Below, in pieces: positions 26,748-35,606 of a stretch of 64,000 nt of DNA (the first letter of the stretch is position 1; each line of letters opens with the position of its first letter). The notes under the pieces were generated by a model. The model did not search any database. It was not told the origin of the DNA and saw nothing but the letters and a program-made list of their open reading frames with translations. The translations under genes were made by a program, and so were the position numbers. The DNA is from an uncultured Psychrobacter sp. (GTDB lineage Bacteria > Pseudomonadota > Gammaproteobacteria > Pseudomonadales > Moraxellaceae): positions 372,001-436,000 of the forward strand of contig NZ_CANKZC010000003.1 of NCBI RefSeq assembly GCF_947488565.1, given 5' to 3'.

Positions 26748-26837
26748 TCATACTCCTGTTTTGATATGAGAGTAGTTTACAAAGCTATATCCATTACGTA
26801 AAATTATCATTTATTATAAAGATAAGTATCTATCGTA

Positions 26838-27707
26838 ATGATGAATATCACGTGGCTACGTACGTTCTGTACCCTTATTGAAGTGGGACATTTTACCCGC
26901 ACTGCCGAGCGCCTATATATGACCCAGTCAGGCGTGAGCCAACACATACGTAAGCTTGAAAGTCAGTTAGATGTCGACTTGCTCATCCGCCAAGGGAAGC
27001 AGTTTTCATTGACGGATGCCGGCGAGGAGCTGTATAGGGAGGCGGGTGATATCTTGCAGCGCTTAGCAAATCTAGAACAGCGTATCGGTGACGACCCCGC
27101 CTATGCAGGGATAGTGAGACTCATGTCTCCTGGCAGCGTGGGCTTAAAGCTGTATCCGCAGCTTTTGACCTTACAACAACAGTATCCGCAGTTGGTGATT
27201 GATTATCGCTTTGCGCCAAATAGCGATATAGAGCGAGCGCTTGCGAATCATGACATTGATATTGGGTTTATGACGGAGATCTCAGATGACGAAGGAATAA
27301 GTTGCCAGTCAATAGCTCAGGAAGCGCTCATACTAGTGACGCTTGTGATGACTCATGAGCCAAGCTGGGAGACACTCATAGCGCTTGGGTTTATCGATCA
27401 TCCTGACGGTACTCATCATGCCAGCATGCTGCTGAGTGCCAATTATAGAGAGTTCCAGCATATTAATGACTTTAAGAAAAAGGGCTTTTCTAATCAAATT
27501 GGTTTGATTTTAGAGCCTGTTAGTAGGGGGCTTGGCTTTACCGTGCTGCCAGCACACGCGGTTGCAGCATATCCAAATCCTGAGCTTATTAGCAGTCATC
27601 GTTTGCCCGTGCCAGTGAGTGAAACACTATATCTTGCCGTACGGCGCCAGCAAGCCCTACCTAACAGAATGCAAACCGTCATTAACGAGATAAAAAAATG
27701 GCTGTAA
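26838..27707 (+). CDS. LysR-family regulator divergent from the VOC gene
   Basis: 289 residues. The N-terminal helix-turn-helix (about 4-62) reads FCTLIEVGHFTRTAERLYMT and SQHIRKLESQLDVDL; the effector domain follows (IVRLMSPGSVGLKLYPQLL). Two adjacent ATG codons serve as possible starts. Being divergent with only 90 bp between, it most likely regulates the VOC gene and itself. A CATTACG...CGTAATG dyad spans much of the gap. Confidence 0.85.
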   Translation: MMNITWLRTFCTLIEVGHFTRTAERLYMTQSGVSQHIRKLESQLDVDLLIRQGKQFSLTDAGEELYREAGDILQRLANLEQRIGDDPAYAGIVRLMSPGSVGLKLYPQLLTLQQQYPQLVIDYRFAPNSDIERALANHDIDIGFMTEISDDEGISCQSIAQEALILVTLVMTHEPSWETLIALGFIDHPDGTHHASMLLSANYREFQHINDFKKKGFSNQIGLILEPVSRGLGFTVLPAHAVAAYPNPELISSHRLPVPVSETLYLAVRRQQALPNRMQTVINEIKKWL

Positions 27708-27770
27708 AATTATAAAAAATAGCGATATTTAGATTTAATGTGAGTCAATCAATTAGCTTGCAGGCTGTTT

Positions 27771-28907
27771 TTATTTCATACTTTGCCCTAACTTCATAGC
27801 CGCCGCAAGATTGGCTGCGGTAGTTTCGATACTGCCATAAGCACTGCCTAATACCTTATCAAGAGTGTCCAGCTTTTGGATACTCGGCATGACGACGTCA
27901 AATTGAGTAGTCTGATCAGGATTTAAGCCGTCAACGCTACCGCAAATAGCGATCACAGGCTTGTGGCTGGCTTTGGCAAGTTGACTGATACCGCCAGCGA
28001 CTTTACCCATTAAAGTTTGTGCATCAAGCTTGCCTTCGCCAGTGATGACCAGATCTGCATTAGCAATATGCTCTTCTAGACTGACAGCCTCAGCGACGGT
28101 ATCAAAGCCTGATTTAAGATTAGCGCCGCAAAAGGTCATTAAGGCAAAGCCAAGACCGCCTGCTGCACCTGCGCCTGCGATATTTTGGTAATCCTGATAG
28201 CCGTGCTGTCCAGATACCATTGCAAAGTGACTTAAGGCTTTATCTAATCGTGCCACTTGCTCTGGAATGGCGCCTTTTTGTGGTCCAAAAATAGCACTGG
28301 CGCCTGAGGATCCGCATAATGGATTGGTGACATCGCAGGCGACCTCAAAGACGGTATCTTGCAGCTTTGGATGAAGCTTTGTACCGTCTATCTGCTTTAA
28401 GTTGGCAAGCTCGCTACCGCCTTGCGCTACAGACTTGCCATCATGGTCATAGAAATTCATTCCCAATGCCATGAGCATACCAAGACCAGCATCGTTGGTG
28501 GCGCTACCGCCCAGACCAATAATGATACGTTTGACGCCCTCACTCAAAGCATCAGCAATAAGTTCGCCAACCCCGTAAGTGCTCGTGACTAGCGGGTTGC
28601 GCTCATCCGTCGTCAATAAATGCAGACCGCAGGCGTGAGCGATTTCAATCACAGCTGTCTTGTTTTCTAGTAGCAGATACTTGGCAGTAATCGGTCGCAT
28701 TAACGGATCGTTCACAACCACGTTTTTCCAGCGTCCGCCTAGCACATAAGATAATACGGCTGAGGTACCTTCGCCGCCATCTGCCATGGGCAATAACGTA
28801 TAGTCTGCATCAGGGAAAATCTGACGAAACCCAGATTGAATAGCGCGGCAAACTTCTAGCGCTGCTAAGCTTTCTTTAAACGAGTCAGGGGCGATTAAAA
28901 TTTTCAT
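27771..28907 (-). CDS. Glycerate kinase (GarK/GlxK family)
   Basis: 378 residues, type II glycerate kinase. Family marks are MKILIAPDSFKESLAALEVC at the N-terminus, LPMADGGEGTSAVLSYVL, IIGLGGSATNDAGLGML and ITGEGKLDAQTLMGKV. It phosphorylates D-glycerate to 2-phosphoglycerate (or 3-phosphoglycerate in some members), feeding glycolysis. It lies 60 bp downstream of a GntP-family permease on the same strand, so the pair forms a glycerate uptake and use operon. No glyoxylate carboligase or tartronate semialdehyde reductase gene is nearby. Confidence 0.93.
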   Translation of the reverse strand: MKILIAPDSFKESLAALEVCRAIQSGFRQIFPDADYTLLPMADGGEGTSAVLSYVLGGRWKNVVVNDPLMRPITAKYLLLENKTAVIEIAHACGLHLLTTDERNPLVTSTYGVGELIADALSEGVKRIIIGLGGSATNDAGLGMLMALGMNFYDHDGKSVAQGGSELANLKQIDGTKLHPKLQDTVFEVACDVTNPLCGSSGASAIFGPQKGAIPEQVARLDKALSHFAMVSGQHGYQDYQNIAGAGAAGGLGFALMTFCGANLKSGFDTVAEAVSLEEHIANADLVITGEGKLDAQTLMGKVAGGISQLAKASHKPVIAICGSVDGLNPDQTTQFDVVMPSIQKLDTLDKVLGSAYGSIETTAANLAAAMKLGQSMK

Positions 28908-28967
28908 GCGCTTCTCTTTGCTTGTGGTTTTTGCTTATAGTATTACTTGTTTTTTACAACCCAATGA

Positions 28968-30326
28968 TTAGATAAATACCAAAGTTAATAGCCAGATAAA
29001 CAATATGCTGGTAATACCTTGAATGCCAGTCGCCATTGAATGAGCTTTGTAAGCTTGTGCCACACTCATGCGGCTAAACTGGCTAACGATCCAAAAGAAG
29101 CTGTCATTAGCGTGCGAGATGGTCATTGCGCCTGCACCAATTGCCATCACACAAAACACCCGTCCAAGCTCACTGTCGAGACCAATTTGACCTAATAACG
29201 GTGCGACCATCGCTGAGGTGGTGACCAATGCGACGGTGGTTGAGCCTTGCGCAGTTTTTAGCGCAGCAGACACAATAAATGGCATAAAAATTCCGAGCCC
29301 CAATGCCGATAGTGTGGTGCCTAGATAATCGCCAATAGGTGTGACTTTTAGCATCGCACCAAATGCGCCGCCAGCCCCAGTAATCAATAGGATTGGTGCT
29401 GCTACGACTAGACCTTGAGAGATAGCCTCACTAACTTGTTGCGTTTTTTCTTTACCATTTATCAATAAAAATGATAAAAACAGACCAATAAGCAGCGCAG
29501 TAAGTGGATTACCAATAAATATGAGTATGTCAGCCAATAAGCCTTCGCCTAAAGGAGCGGTAGGGAAATTGGCAAAAGAGGATAAGCATATTAAAACGAT
29601 AGGCACGATAATCGGTAAAAACGCCTTGGTCGCTGATGGCATACTGCCATAATCATCGCGTGTTTTGAGATTATCAGGCAATGTCGCTGCAGGGGCGTTT
29701 TCGGCATCTATATTGTCTGGTTCGACATTAAGGAAACGGTTTGACCACAACCAGCCCGCCAATACGGCGACGGCCGTGACGACAACACCAACCATAATGA
29801 CCAAACCTAAATTTGACTCTAATCCTAAGTTCCCAGCTGCAGCAATGGGTCCTGGGGTCGGCGGCACAAAGGTATGGGTGGCGTATAGGCCAGTTGCCAA
29901 AGCAATACTCATGGCCACGCTTGATACTTTTAAGCGCTCGGCTAAAGATTCTTTTAACGAGTTTAGAATGATAAATCCTGAATCACAGAATACAGGAATC
30001 GAGACGACGGCGCCGACAATAGACATGGTTAGTGTAGGAAAGCGTGGCCCTAAAAAGTCAATAACCGTTTCGGCCATTACAATTGCTGCGCCCGTCTTTT
30101 CAAGAATTAACCCGATAATAGTACCGAATACAATCACCAGACCAATGTAACCTAAGATGCCACCAAAGCCGTCAGAGATAGTCTTAGCAACGGTATCAAG
30201 GGGCACCTGGTAAAATAGCGCTACCAAAAATGCCGATAGTATCAATACTAAAAAAGGATGCCATTTTAATTTTGCGGTGGCAAAAATAATAAAAAGAATG
30301 GTTAATACAAGCCAAAATACAATCAT
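28968..30326 (-). CDS. GntP-family permease, probable glycerate or sugar-acid carrier
   Basis: 452 residues with about 12-14 hydrophobic segments, of the gluconate:H+ symporter family. Recognisable parts are YATHTFVPPTPGPIAAAGNLG, the usual GntP signature, and ALKTAQGSTTVALVTTSAMV. GAGGT lies six bases before the ATG. It is first in the operon with glycerate kinase, which suggests D-glycerate rather than gluconate as substrate; no gluconate kinase is present. This is inferred from context. Confidence 0.87.
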   Translation of the reverse strand: MIVFWLVLTILFIIFATAKLKWHPFLVLILSAFLVALFYQVPLDTVAKTISDGFGGILGYIGLVIVFGTIIGLILEKTGAAIVMAETVIDFLGPRFPTLTMSIVGAVVSIPVFCDSGFIILNSLKESLAERLKVSSVAMSIALATGLYATHTFVPPTPGPIAAAGNLGLESNLGLVIMVGVVVTAVAVLAGWLWSNRFLNVEPDNIDAENAPAATLPDNLKTRDDYGSMPSATKAFLPIIVPIVLICLSSFANFPTAPLGEGLLADILIFIGNPLTALLIGLFLSFLLINGKEKTQQVSEAISQGLVVAAPILLITGAGGAFGAMLKVTPIGDYLGTTLSALGLGIFMPFIVSAALKTAQGSTTVALVTTSAMVAPLLGQIGLDSELGRVFCVMAIGAGAMTISHANDSFFWIVSQFSRMSVAQAYKAHSMATGIQGITSILFIWLLTLVFI

Positions 30327-30572
30327 CGTAACCTCTATGGGGCTGTAGTATTTGTTATTTTAAGACGTGTTTCTTAAGGAATGTTCAAGACATCATTCTA
30401 TAGCAAATGTTATAAGCTAGATAAGAGAGTTTGTTTAATGATTTGTTTAAGGCTAGCGTTTTTAATAATTTAAATGGCTACTTGGTGTATTTGTTAGAGA
30501 ATAAGATAGGTAGCTCAAGAAAATAAGCATAATCTGCTACCATAGACCCACGTTTTATTTATAAACTTTAGG

Positions 30573-31640
30573 ATGCTTCCCTTGACCACCTTTACCGCGC
30601 CGATCATTGCTAATATAGAAAATAATGAACTACGTCAGCAGCTACAACAAATTATAGACTCAAAAACTAAACCACTTGGCGCACTTGGTCGCTTAGAGAC
30701 ACTGGCACTGCAATTGGGCATGATTCAAGGGACGACAACCCCGCATATTAATCAGCCACAGATTCGAGTATTTGCTGCCGATCATGGCTTAACCAAGCAT
30801 GGCACCTCAGCCTATCCAAGTGCCGTCACTGCGCAAATGGTTTATAACTTCTTGCAGGGCGGCGCTGCTATCAATGTCTTGGCGCGTCAGCATAATATCG
30901 AGCTAAAAGTCGTCGATGCTGGGGTCGATGCAGACTTTGCCAATTCTCCTTTTAAAGACCATCCGCAACTGCTCGATTATAAGGTCCGCTGTGGTAGCCG
31001 AGACGCGCTCACAGAACCCGCCATGACAGAAGAGGAGTGCTTAGCTACACTAGAAAACGGTATGAAAGTGGTTAAAGGCTTGGCGGGTAATTTGCTCATC
31101 GTTGGTGAAATGGGTATTGGCAATACTTCAGCGGCGAGTCTTTTGCTGGCACGTTTAGGCGATGTGCCAATTGCTGATTGTATCGGCCGCGGTACAGGAC
31201 TTGACGATGCGGGATTACAGCATAAGACGGATATTTTAACGCAAGTATTGGCGCGTCATAATGAGGCACAGTCTCCGTTGGACGCGCTTGCTGCATTGGG
31301 CGGGCTAGAGATCGCCATGATGGCAGGGGCGCTGATTCAGGCCGCCAGTGAACGCCGTATTTTATTAATCGATGGCTTTATTGCCAGTAGCGCGTTATTG
31401 GCTGCAGAGCGCTTAGCGCCGGGTGTCGCTCAATACGCCATATTTGCCCATCATTCAGTCGAGCCAGGCCATGCGCATTTATTAAAACTATTAAACGCTG
31501 AGCCATTACTCGATATGGGTATGCGTTTGGGCGAGGGTAGCGGAGCGGCGCTTGCTTATCCGCTATTGCAGTCCGCTTGTGCCATTATCAATGAGATGGC
31601 AAGCTTTAGTGACGCGGGTATTAGTGAGCAAAACAGTTAA
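30573..31640 (+). CDS. cobT: Nicotinate-nucleotide:dimethylbenzimidazole phosphoribosyltransferase
   Basis: 355 residues. It makes alpha-ribazole phosphate, the lower-ligand precursor of cobalamin. Motifs are DSKTKPLGALGRLETLALQL, VFAADHGLTKHG, GEMGIGNTSAASLL and the catalytic glutamate Glu297 in HHSVEPGHAHLL. A TTG nine bases into the frame (30582) has a better-spaced AGGA and may be the true start. The stop overlaps the start of cobS by one base. No cobalamin riboswitch is apparent in the 246-bp gap upstream. Confidence 0.93.
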   Translation: MLPLTTFTAPIIANIENNELRQQLQQIIDSKTKPLGALGRLETLALQLGMIQGTTTPHINQPQIRVFAADHGLTKHGTSAYPSAVTAQMVYNFLQGGAAINVLARQHNIELKVVDAGVDADFANSPFKDHPQLLDYKVRCGSRDALTEPAMTEEECLATLENGMKVVKGLAGNLLIVGEMGIGNTSAASLLLARLGDVPIADCIGRGTGLDDAGLQHKTDILTQVLARHNEAQSPLDALAALGGLEIAMMAGALIQAASERRILLIDGFIASSALLAAERLAPGVAQYAIFAHHSVEPGHAHLLKLLNAEPLLDMGMRLGEGSGAALAYPLLQSACAIINEMASFSDAGISEQNS

Positions 31641-32536
31641 TGTCACAATTATTAAAAAAGCCATCAAAGCAATCATCAAAACAGGCGTTAAATCAGCCAG
31701 AGCCGTTACAGCAGTCTTCGCCTAAAAGCGTTGGTCAATTCATAAAACATGAATGGACACTGTTACTGGTTGCCATGCAGTTTTTAACGCGATTGCCCGT
31801 GCCGCCATTCAAAAATTATAATCCGCAGTGGTTACACCAGAGCAGCCGTCATTTTCCCGCAGTCGGTTTGCTGGTTGGGCTACTTTGCGCTGGCGTATTT
31901 TGGCTCGGCAGTGTGCTATTTACGCCCTTAGTTGCTGCGGTGCTAAGTACGGTATTCGGGGTTAAGCTCACGGGCGCTTTTCACGAAGACGGTCTTGCCG
32001 ATAGCTGTGATGGTTTGGGCGGCGGTCTGACTCGTGAGCGTACTTTAACCATCATGAAAGACTCACGTTTGGGCACATACGGCGTGTTAGGTCTGGTGTC
32101 AGCATTATTGCTAAAAATCTCCTTATTAGCCGCTATGCCATTATCGGTGGCTATCGTTGCACTGATTATTGGTCATACCGCGTCGCGTTTGTTATGCGTT
32201 AGCTTGCTTGCGCTGCTGCCGTATGGCGGTGAGGTCGAGCATGCTAAAGCCAAACCGATGGCGCAGCAGCTGACAGCGCTACAAGGGTTTTTCAGTAGTG
32301 GTTGGTTGCTAATGGCAGGGGTTTTAGTAATGGTTATATTTCCTAATGCCATACAACAGATTAGCCTTGGTCAATGGTTATTAGCCTTGGTATTGGCGCT
32401 AGTTGCCACTAATTATATGCGACGCTTATTACGTAGGCGTCTGGATGGCTATACAGGTGATGGACTAGGGGCGACACAACAGCTGAGTGAAGTTGCCATT
32501 TATGCAGGTTTGGCAGCGACTATACCTTTTTTATAA
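31640..32536 (+). CDS. cobS: Adenosylcobinamide-GDP ribazoletransferase (cobalamin synthase)
   Basis: 298 residues. This membrane enzyme joins adenosylcobinamide-GDP to alpha-ribazole. The motif AFHEDGLADSCDGLGGG with RTLTIMKDSRLGTYG is diagnostic; about six to seven membrane segments follow. The ATG overlaps the cobT stop (TAATG), so translation is coupled. The N-terminus carries an unusual Gln/Ser/Lys-rich extension of about 40 residues (SKQSSKQALNQ) before the conserved WTLLLVAMQFLTRLPVPPF. A start further in cannot be excluded. Confidence 0.92.
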   Translation: MSQLLKKPSKQSSKQALNQPEPLQQSSPKSVGQFIKHEWTLLLVAMQFLTRLPVPPFKNYNPQWLHQSSRHFPAVGLLVGLLCAGVFWLGSVLFTPLVAAVLSTVFGVKLTGAFHEDGLADSCDGLGGGLTRERTLTIMKDSRLGTYGVLGLVSALLLKISLLAAMPLSVAIVALIIGHTASRLLCVSLLALLPYGGEVEHAKAKPMAQQLTALQGFFSSGWLLMAGVLVMVIFPNAIQQISLGQWLLALVLALVATNYMRRLLRRRLDGYTGDGLGATQQLSEVAIYAGLAATIPFL

Positions 32537-32596
32537 TTCAAAAGAAATCTAAAGTATATAATCAGTCCTAAATGAAATGAGTACAAGTATCATAAC

Positions 32597-32693
32597 GCGC
32601 TACTGGGTAAATTTTCCTTGCTTGCTTGCTTGCTTGCTTGCTTGCTGTGCCTGCGCAGTTTCGATGCTACGAAAAATTTATCCCAGTAGCACT
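32597..32693 (+). repeat. ~80-bp hairpin element, copy 3, with expanded CTTG tract
   Basis: Arms GCGCTACTGGGTAAATTTT and AAAATTTATCCCAGTAGCAC enclose a core that begins like copy 2 but contains CTTG seven times in a row (32617-32644) against two in copy 2. The right half of the core (CCTGCGCAGTTTCGATGCTACG) is diverged. It sits between cobS and the phosphatase gene. Confidence 0.8.
32617..32644 (+). repeat. (CTTG)7 tetranucleotide tract
   Basis: Seven perfect CTTG units inside hairpin element copy 3. It is intergenic, 99 bp before the start of the cobC-like gene, so length change would not shift a reading frame. Confidence 0.9.
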
Positions 32694-32742
32694 GTGTGCG
32701 TTTTATAGCGGATTGGCTACAAAAAAGAAGGCTAATTGATCA

Positions 32743-33303
32743 ATGAGGCTTTATATCTGGCGTCACCCGAAACCCATTGCTGTTGAGGGTATCTGTATTG
32801 GGCAAACAGACGTAGGAGTAGATAGGCGTAAATTAAAACGTCTGGCGCATCGTATCGAGCGTTTTGTGCGGCGGCATCAGCTGCCAAAGGTAATTTGGGT
32901 AAGCCCGTTACAGCGTTCTTTAAAGGTCGGGAAGATATTGGCGCAGCGCGGTTTTGCCTGTCATGTCGCCCCTGAGCTTGCTGAGATTGATTTTGGCGAA
33001 TGGGACGGTCGCCCTTGGGAGCAAATCGCTAAGCAAGAGATTGATGATTGGTGCAATAACTTTGCGCACTTCGCGCCCGATAATGGGGAAAGTCTGCAGC
33101 AGCTATTTGACCGTGTTAAAGAGTGGTTGAATAAAGTTTCGACTGAATCCGATCACACTCCAATACTAGCTGTTGGTCATGCGGGCTGGATTAATGCTGC
33201 AAAAATACTCGCCGCTGGTCACGAGGTACCCAAAATAGCAGCAGATTGGCCAGCTTCAGTTGCTTATAGGGAGTGCAGTTATTTGACGCTTTCTGGCATT
33301 TAG
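32743..33303 (+). CDS. cobC: Histidine phosphatase, probable alpha-ribazole phosphatase
   Basis: 186 residues, phosphoglycerate-mutase-like fold. The catalytic histidine is His8 in IWRHPKP (the usual RHG has become RHP, as in other CobC proteins), and the second is in AVGHAGWINAA. It would dephosphorylate alpha-ribazole phosphate for CobS. Placement after cobT and cobS supports this; the 206-bp gap with a hairpin element raises the chance of a separate promoter. The cobinamide kinase/guanylyltransferase gene (cobU/cobP) is not in the window. Confidence 0.82.
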   Translation: MRLYIWRHPKPIAVEGICIGQTDVGVDRRKLKRLAHRIERFVRRHQLPKVIWVSPLQRSLKVGKILAQRGFACHVAPELAEIDFGEWDGRPWEQIAKQEIDDWCNNFAHFAPDNGESLQQLFDRVKEWLNKVSTESDHTPILAVGHAGWINAAKILAAGHEVPKIAADWPASVAYRECSYLTLSGI

Positions 33304-33310
33304 CTATGGC

Positions 33311-34102
33311 TCACTTATTTCTAAACGGCATAACCAATAATCCCCATAGTGAGGCATTTTGCTTGGCTGATGGATACTCTTTTAGCCCAATATCGAGCTC
33401 ATTATCAGGCTTCTGCGCAGCGCCTTTATAACTACCAAAAATCCAATCCCACCAAATGACGCTAAAACCATAGTTTGAATTGGTCTCACTGCCACGTTGG
33501 CTATGATGAATACGGTGCAAGATCTGCGTCATCAATATGAGGCGCGCAGGTTTTTCAATGGCAGGTGGCAGACGAATATTGGCATGATTAAACATTGCCA
33601 AGCCATTTAGCGCAATCTCAAATATCAGCACTGCAATGGCAGGAACGCCCAATAAGCTGACGGCAACGAGCTTCACTAAAATGCTTAAGACAATCTCAAT
33701 AGGATGAAACCTTAAGCCTGTGCTAGCGTCGATATGCGCATCAGCATGATGGACTTTATGCAAACGCCAAAGAATAGGCACACGATGGAATAATCGGTGC
33801 TGCCAGTAAATAATAATGTCGAGCAATATTAAGCTTAATACGATGACTAGGAAGCTTGGCAAATCAATTATATTGAATAGACCAATTCCATGCTGCTGAT
33901 TATAAAGTGCCACCGCTGTTAGCCCAACTGGCACGGCTAGGCGAGCAATAACAGATGACGCAAACACCAAACCAAAGTTAGCAAACCAGCGTTTACGGTT
34001 TTTGATGGGCGCGGTGCGGGCAGGCATGCGCCATTCAATCAGCATCATAATCACTAAAATGCTCAAAAAGAATCCAAGCCGCCACCATACTTCGTTAGTC
34101 AT
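33311..34102 (-). CDS. Sterol desaturase/fatty acid hydroxylase family membrane protein
   Basis: 263 residues, four or more membrane segments, with the di-iron histidine clusters HRLFH, HKVHHAD and HRIHHS of the superfamily, plus NYGFSVIWWDWIFGSYKG near the C-terminus. These enzymes hydroxylate or desaturate lipids at the membrane. GAGGT precedes the ATG. The gene follows ynjF by 24 bp on the same strand and probably belongs to that operon, which hints at a lipid substrate. The 3' ends of this gene and cobC nearly meet. Confidence 0.87.
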   Translation of the reverse strand: MTNEVWWRLGFFLSILVIMMLIEWRMPARTAPIKNRKRWFANFGLVFASSVIARLAVPVGLTAVALYNQQHGIGLFNIIDLPSFLVIVLSLILLDIIIYWQHRLFHRVPILWRLHKVHHADAHIDASTGLRFHPIEIVLSILVKLVAVSLLGVPAIAVLIFEIALNGLAMFNHANIRLPPAIEKPARLILMTQILHRIHHSQRGSETNSNYGFSVIWWDWIFGSYKGAAQKPDNELDIGLKEYPSAKQNASLWGLLVMPFRNK

Positions 34103-34126
34103 TGCTTACCTCTTGATTTGTACAAA

Positions 34127-34765
34127 CTACATATTTTGATGAGCATCTGCTTCTAGTTGTTTAAGGGTATGATAACCGCCATGGATACGGGTAAAAATCG
34201 TAATCGCGCAGGCCGTGGCAAAGATGCCAGCGAGTAGCACAAAGTGCTGCGGCCAAATGCAAAAGGCAACAAACAGCGCAATGGTCTCGGTGCCTTCCGT
34301 CAAGCCGTTTAAATAATAAAAACTTTTATATTTGAACTGTGGTCTATCCAGTTTAAACTTTTCTGCGGCAATCGCAAAGGCTAAAAAGCTAGAGCCTGTG
34401 CCGATAAATGCGGCGAGTAATAACGCACCTGCAATGGCGTTTTGTTCAGGGTTTGCCAAGATAAACCCAAGCGGGACTGCTGCATAAAAGAGAAAATCAA
34501 GCGTAATATCTAAGTAGCCGCCTGCGCTTGAGCTTTGATTGGCATGACGAGCGAGCGCGCCATCAAGACCATCAAAAACGCGATTCAATGCAATGGCTGC
34601 CAGTGCGCCATACCATAGCTCAAACGCCAGTAATGGAAAGGCTAACATGCCGATTAAAAAACCTGCTAACGTGAGTTGGTCAGCTGTAATACCGCGCTTG
34701 TGCAATACAACGACCACAGGGGCGAGTATCGGTTTAATCATGGGCGTGAGAAACTTGTCTAGCAT
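34127..34765 (-). CDS. ynjF: CDP-alcohol phosphatidyltransferase family protein, YnjF-like
   Basis: 212 residues with about six membrane helices. The signature DG(X2)AR(X8)G(X3)D(X3)D is present as DGLDGALARHANQSSS followed by GGYLDITLDF. Family members swap a CDP-activated lipid onto an alcohol. In E. coli the ynjF product of this family lies beside ynjBCDE, and here the same order ynjB-ynjC-ynjD-ynjF is kept without ynjE. AAGG precedes the ATG. The alcohol acceptor is unknown. Confidence 0.87.
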   Translation of the reverse strand: MLDKFLTPMIKPILAPVVVVLHKRGITADQLTLAGFLIGMLAFPLLAFELWYGALAAIALNRVFDGLDGALARHANQSSSAGGYLDITLDFLFYAAVPLGFILANPEQNAIAGALLLAAFIGTGSSFLAFAIAAEKFKLDRPQFKYKSFYYLNGLTEGTETIALFVAFCIWPQHFVLLAGIFATACAITIFTRIHGGYHTLKQLEADAHQNM

Positions 34766-34794
34766 GCACTTGCCTTTTATATGGTAGGTTCTAA

Positions 34795-34860
34795 ATAAAA
34801 TCGATACGCTAATAACTGCAAGCTACTGGAATGAATTACCGGTTTTAAAGTGAATCAGCG
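34795..34860. repeat. Degenerate hairpin element between ynjD and ynjF
   Basis: The outer flanks match copy 1 (ATCGATACGCTA on one side, GGTTTTAAAGTG on the other), and a short GCTACTGG from the left arm remains, but the core is lost. It is probably a decayed copy. Confidence 0.45.
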
Positions 34861-34910
34861 ATATTTTGTTTTGATGTCTAAGTTTCGAAACTAAAAGCAT
34901 AGGCCTAAAG

Positions 34911-35558
34911 TTATAGGTCTAAATGAATCACTTTACCCTTTGCGGCCTCAGCATCGCTATGATCGTGCGTGACCATGATAGCGGGTAACTTATGAGTGCG
35001 GATTTGCTCAAATACCAATTGCCGTGTATCTACTCGCAGCTGGGTATCGAGCTTGCTAAAAGGCTCGTCTAGCAGTATCGCTTTTGGCTCGCTCAATAGC
35101 GTTCTAAGTAGCGCCACTCGTGCTTGTTGCCCGCCCGATAAATTATCAGGATGACGATCTCCCATGCCTGCTAAACCTACTTGTGCCAGAGCCTGTGCTA
35201 TTTTTTCACGGCGCTGTTTTTTATTGCCTACTTTATTGCCTTTAGGCATCGCAAAAGCAATATTACCTGCGACCGATAAATGCGAAAACAGTAGAGCATC
35301 TTGATACAGTACCCCAATATGCCGTAGATGCGTCGGCAAATGACTTACGTTTTTATCATTTAACCAGACCTCACCAGTAGCGGCAAAATTATTCGGTAAG
35401 GTACCTGTTAGCCAGTTCAATAAGCTCGATTTACCACTGCCAGATGGGCCCATGACGGTCAGTATCTCACCACCAGTAATCTGCTCATCTAGGCTGAGTA
35501 ATAGCTCGTCTTGTCGATATAAATGTAAGTCTTTTATCTGTAAAGAGGATTGCATCAA
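34911..35558 (-). CDS. ynjD: ABC transporter ATP-binding protein, YnjD-like
   Basis: 215 residues. Walker A GPSGSGKSSLLNWL (about 36-49), signature LSGGQQARVALLR (about 141-153), Walker B AILLDEP and the switch histidine in VTHDHSDAE are all intact. It powers the two-component importer with the large permease encoded 48 bp upstream. The domain is short, without the C-terminal regulatory extension of sugar or maltose-type ATPases, as in thiamine- and YnjD-type systems. Confidence 0.88.
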   Translation of the reverse strand: MMQSSLQIKDLHLYRQDELLLSLDEQITGGEILTVMGPSGSGKSSLLNWLTGTLPNNFAATGEVWLNDKNVSHLPTHLRHIGVLYQDALLFSHLSVAGNIAFAMPKGNKVGNKKQRREKIAQALAQVGLAGMGDRHPDNLSGGQQARVALLRTLLSEPKAILLDEPFSKLDTQLRVDTRQLVFEQIRTHKLPAIMVTHDHSDAEAAKGKVIHLDL

Positions 35559-35606
35559 GGGCCCTTTTTTGTGTTTTCAACGACTGAGTTTTTAACGTCT
35601 GGATTT

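Noticed and set aside
26838..27707. LysR gene as a regulator of the downstream glycerate kinase operon
   Set aside because: The genes converge, and the gene divergent from this LysR encodes the VOC protein, which is the more usual target.
30327..30572. A cobalamin riboswitch before cobT
   Set aside because: I could find no B12-box-like or paired core in the 246-bp gap, so none is claimed.
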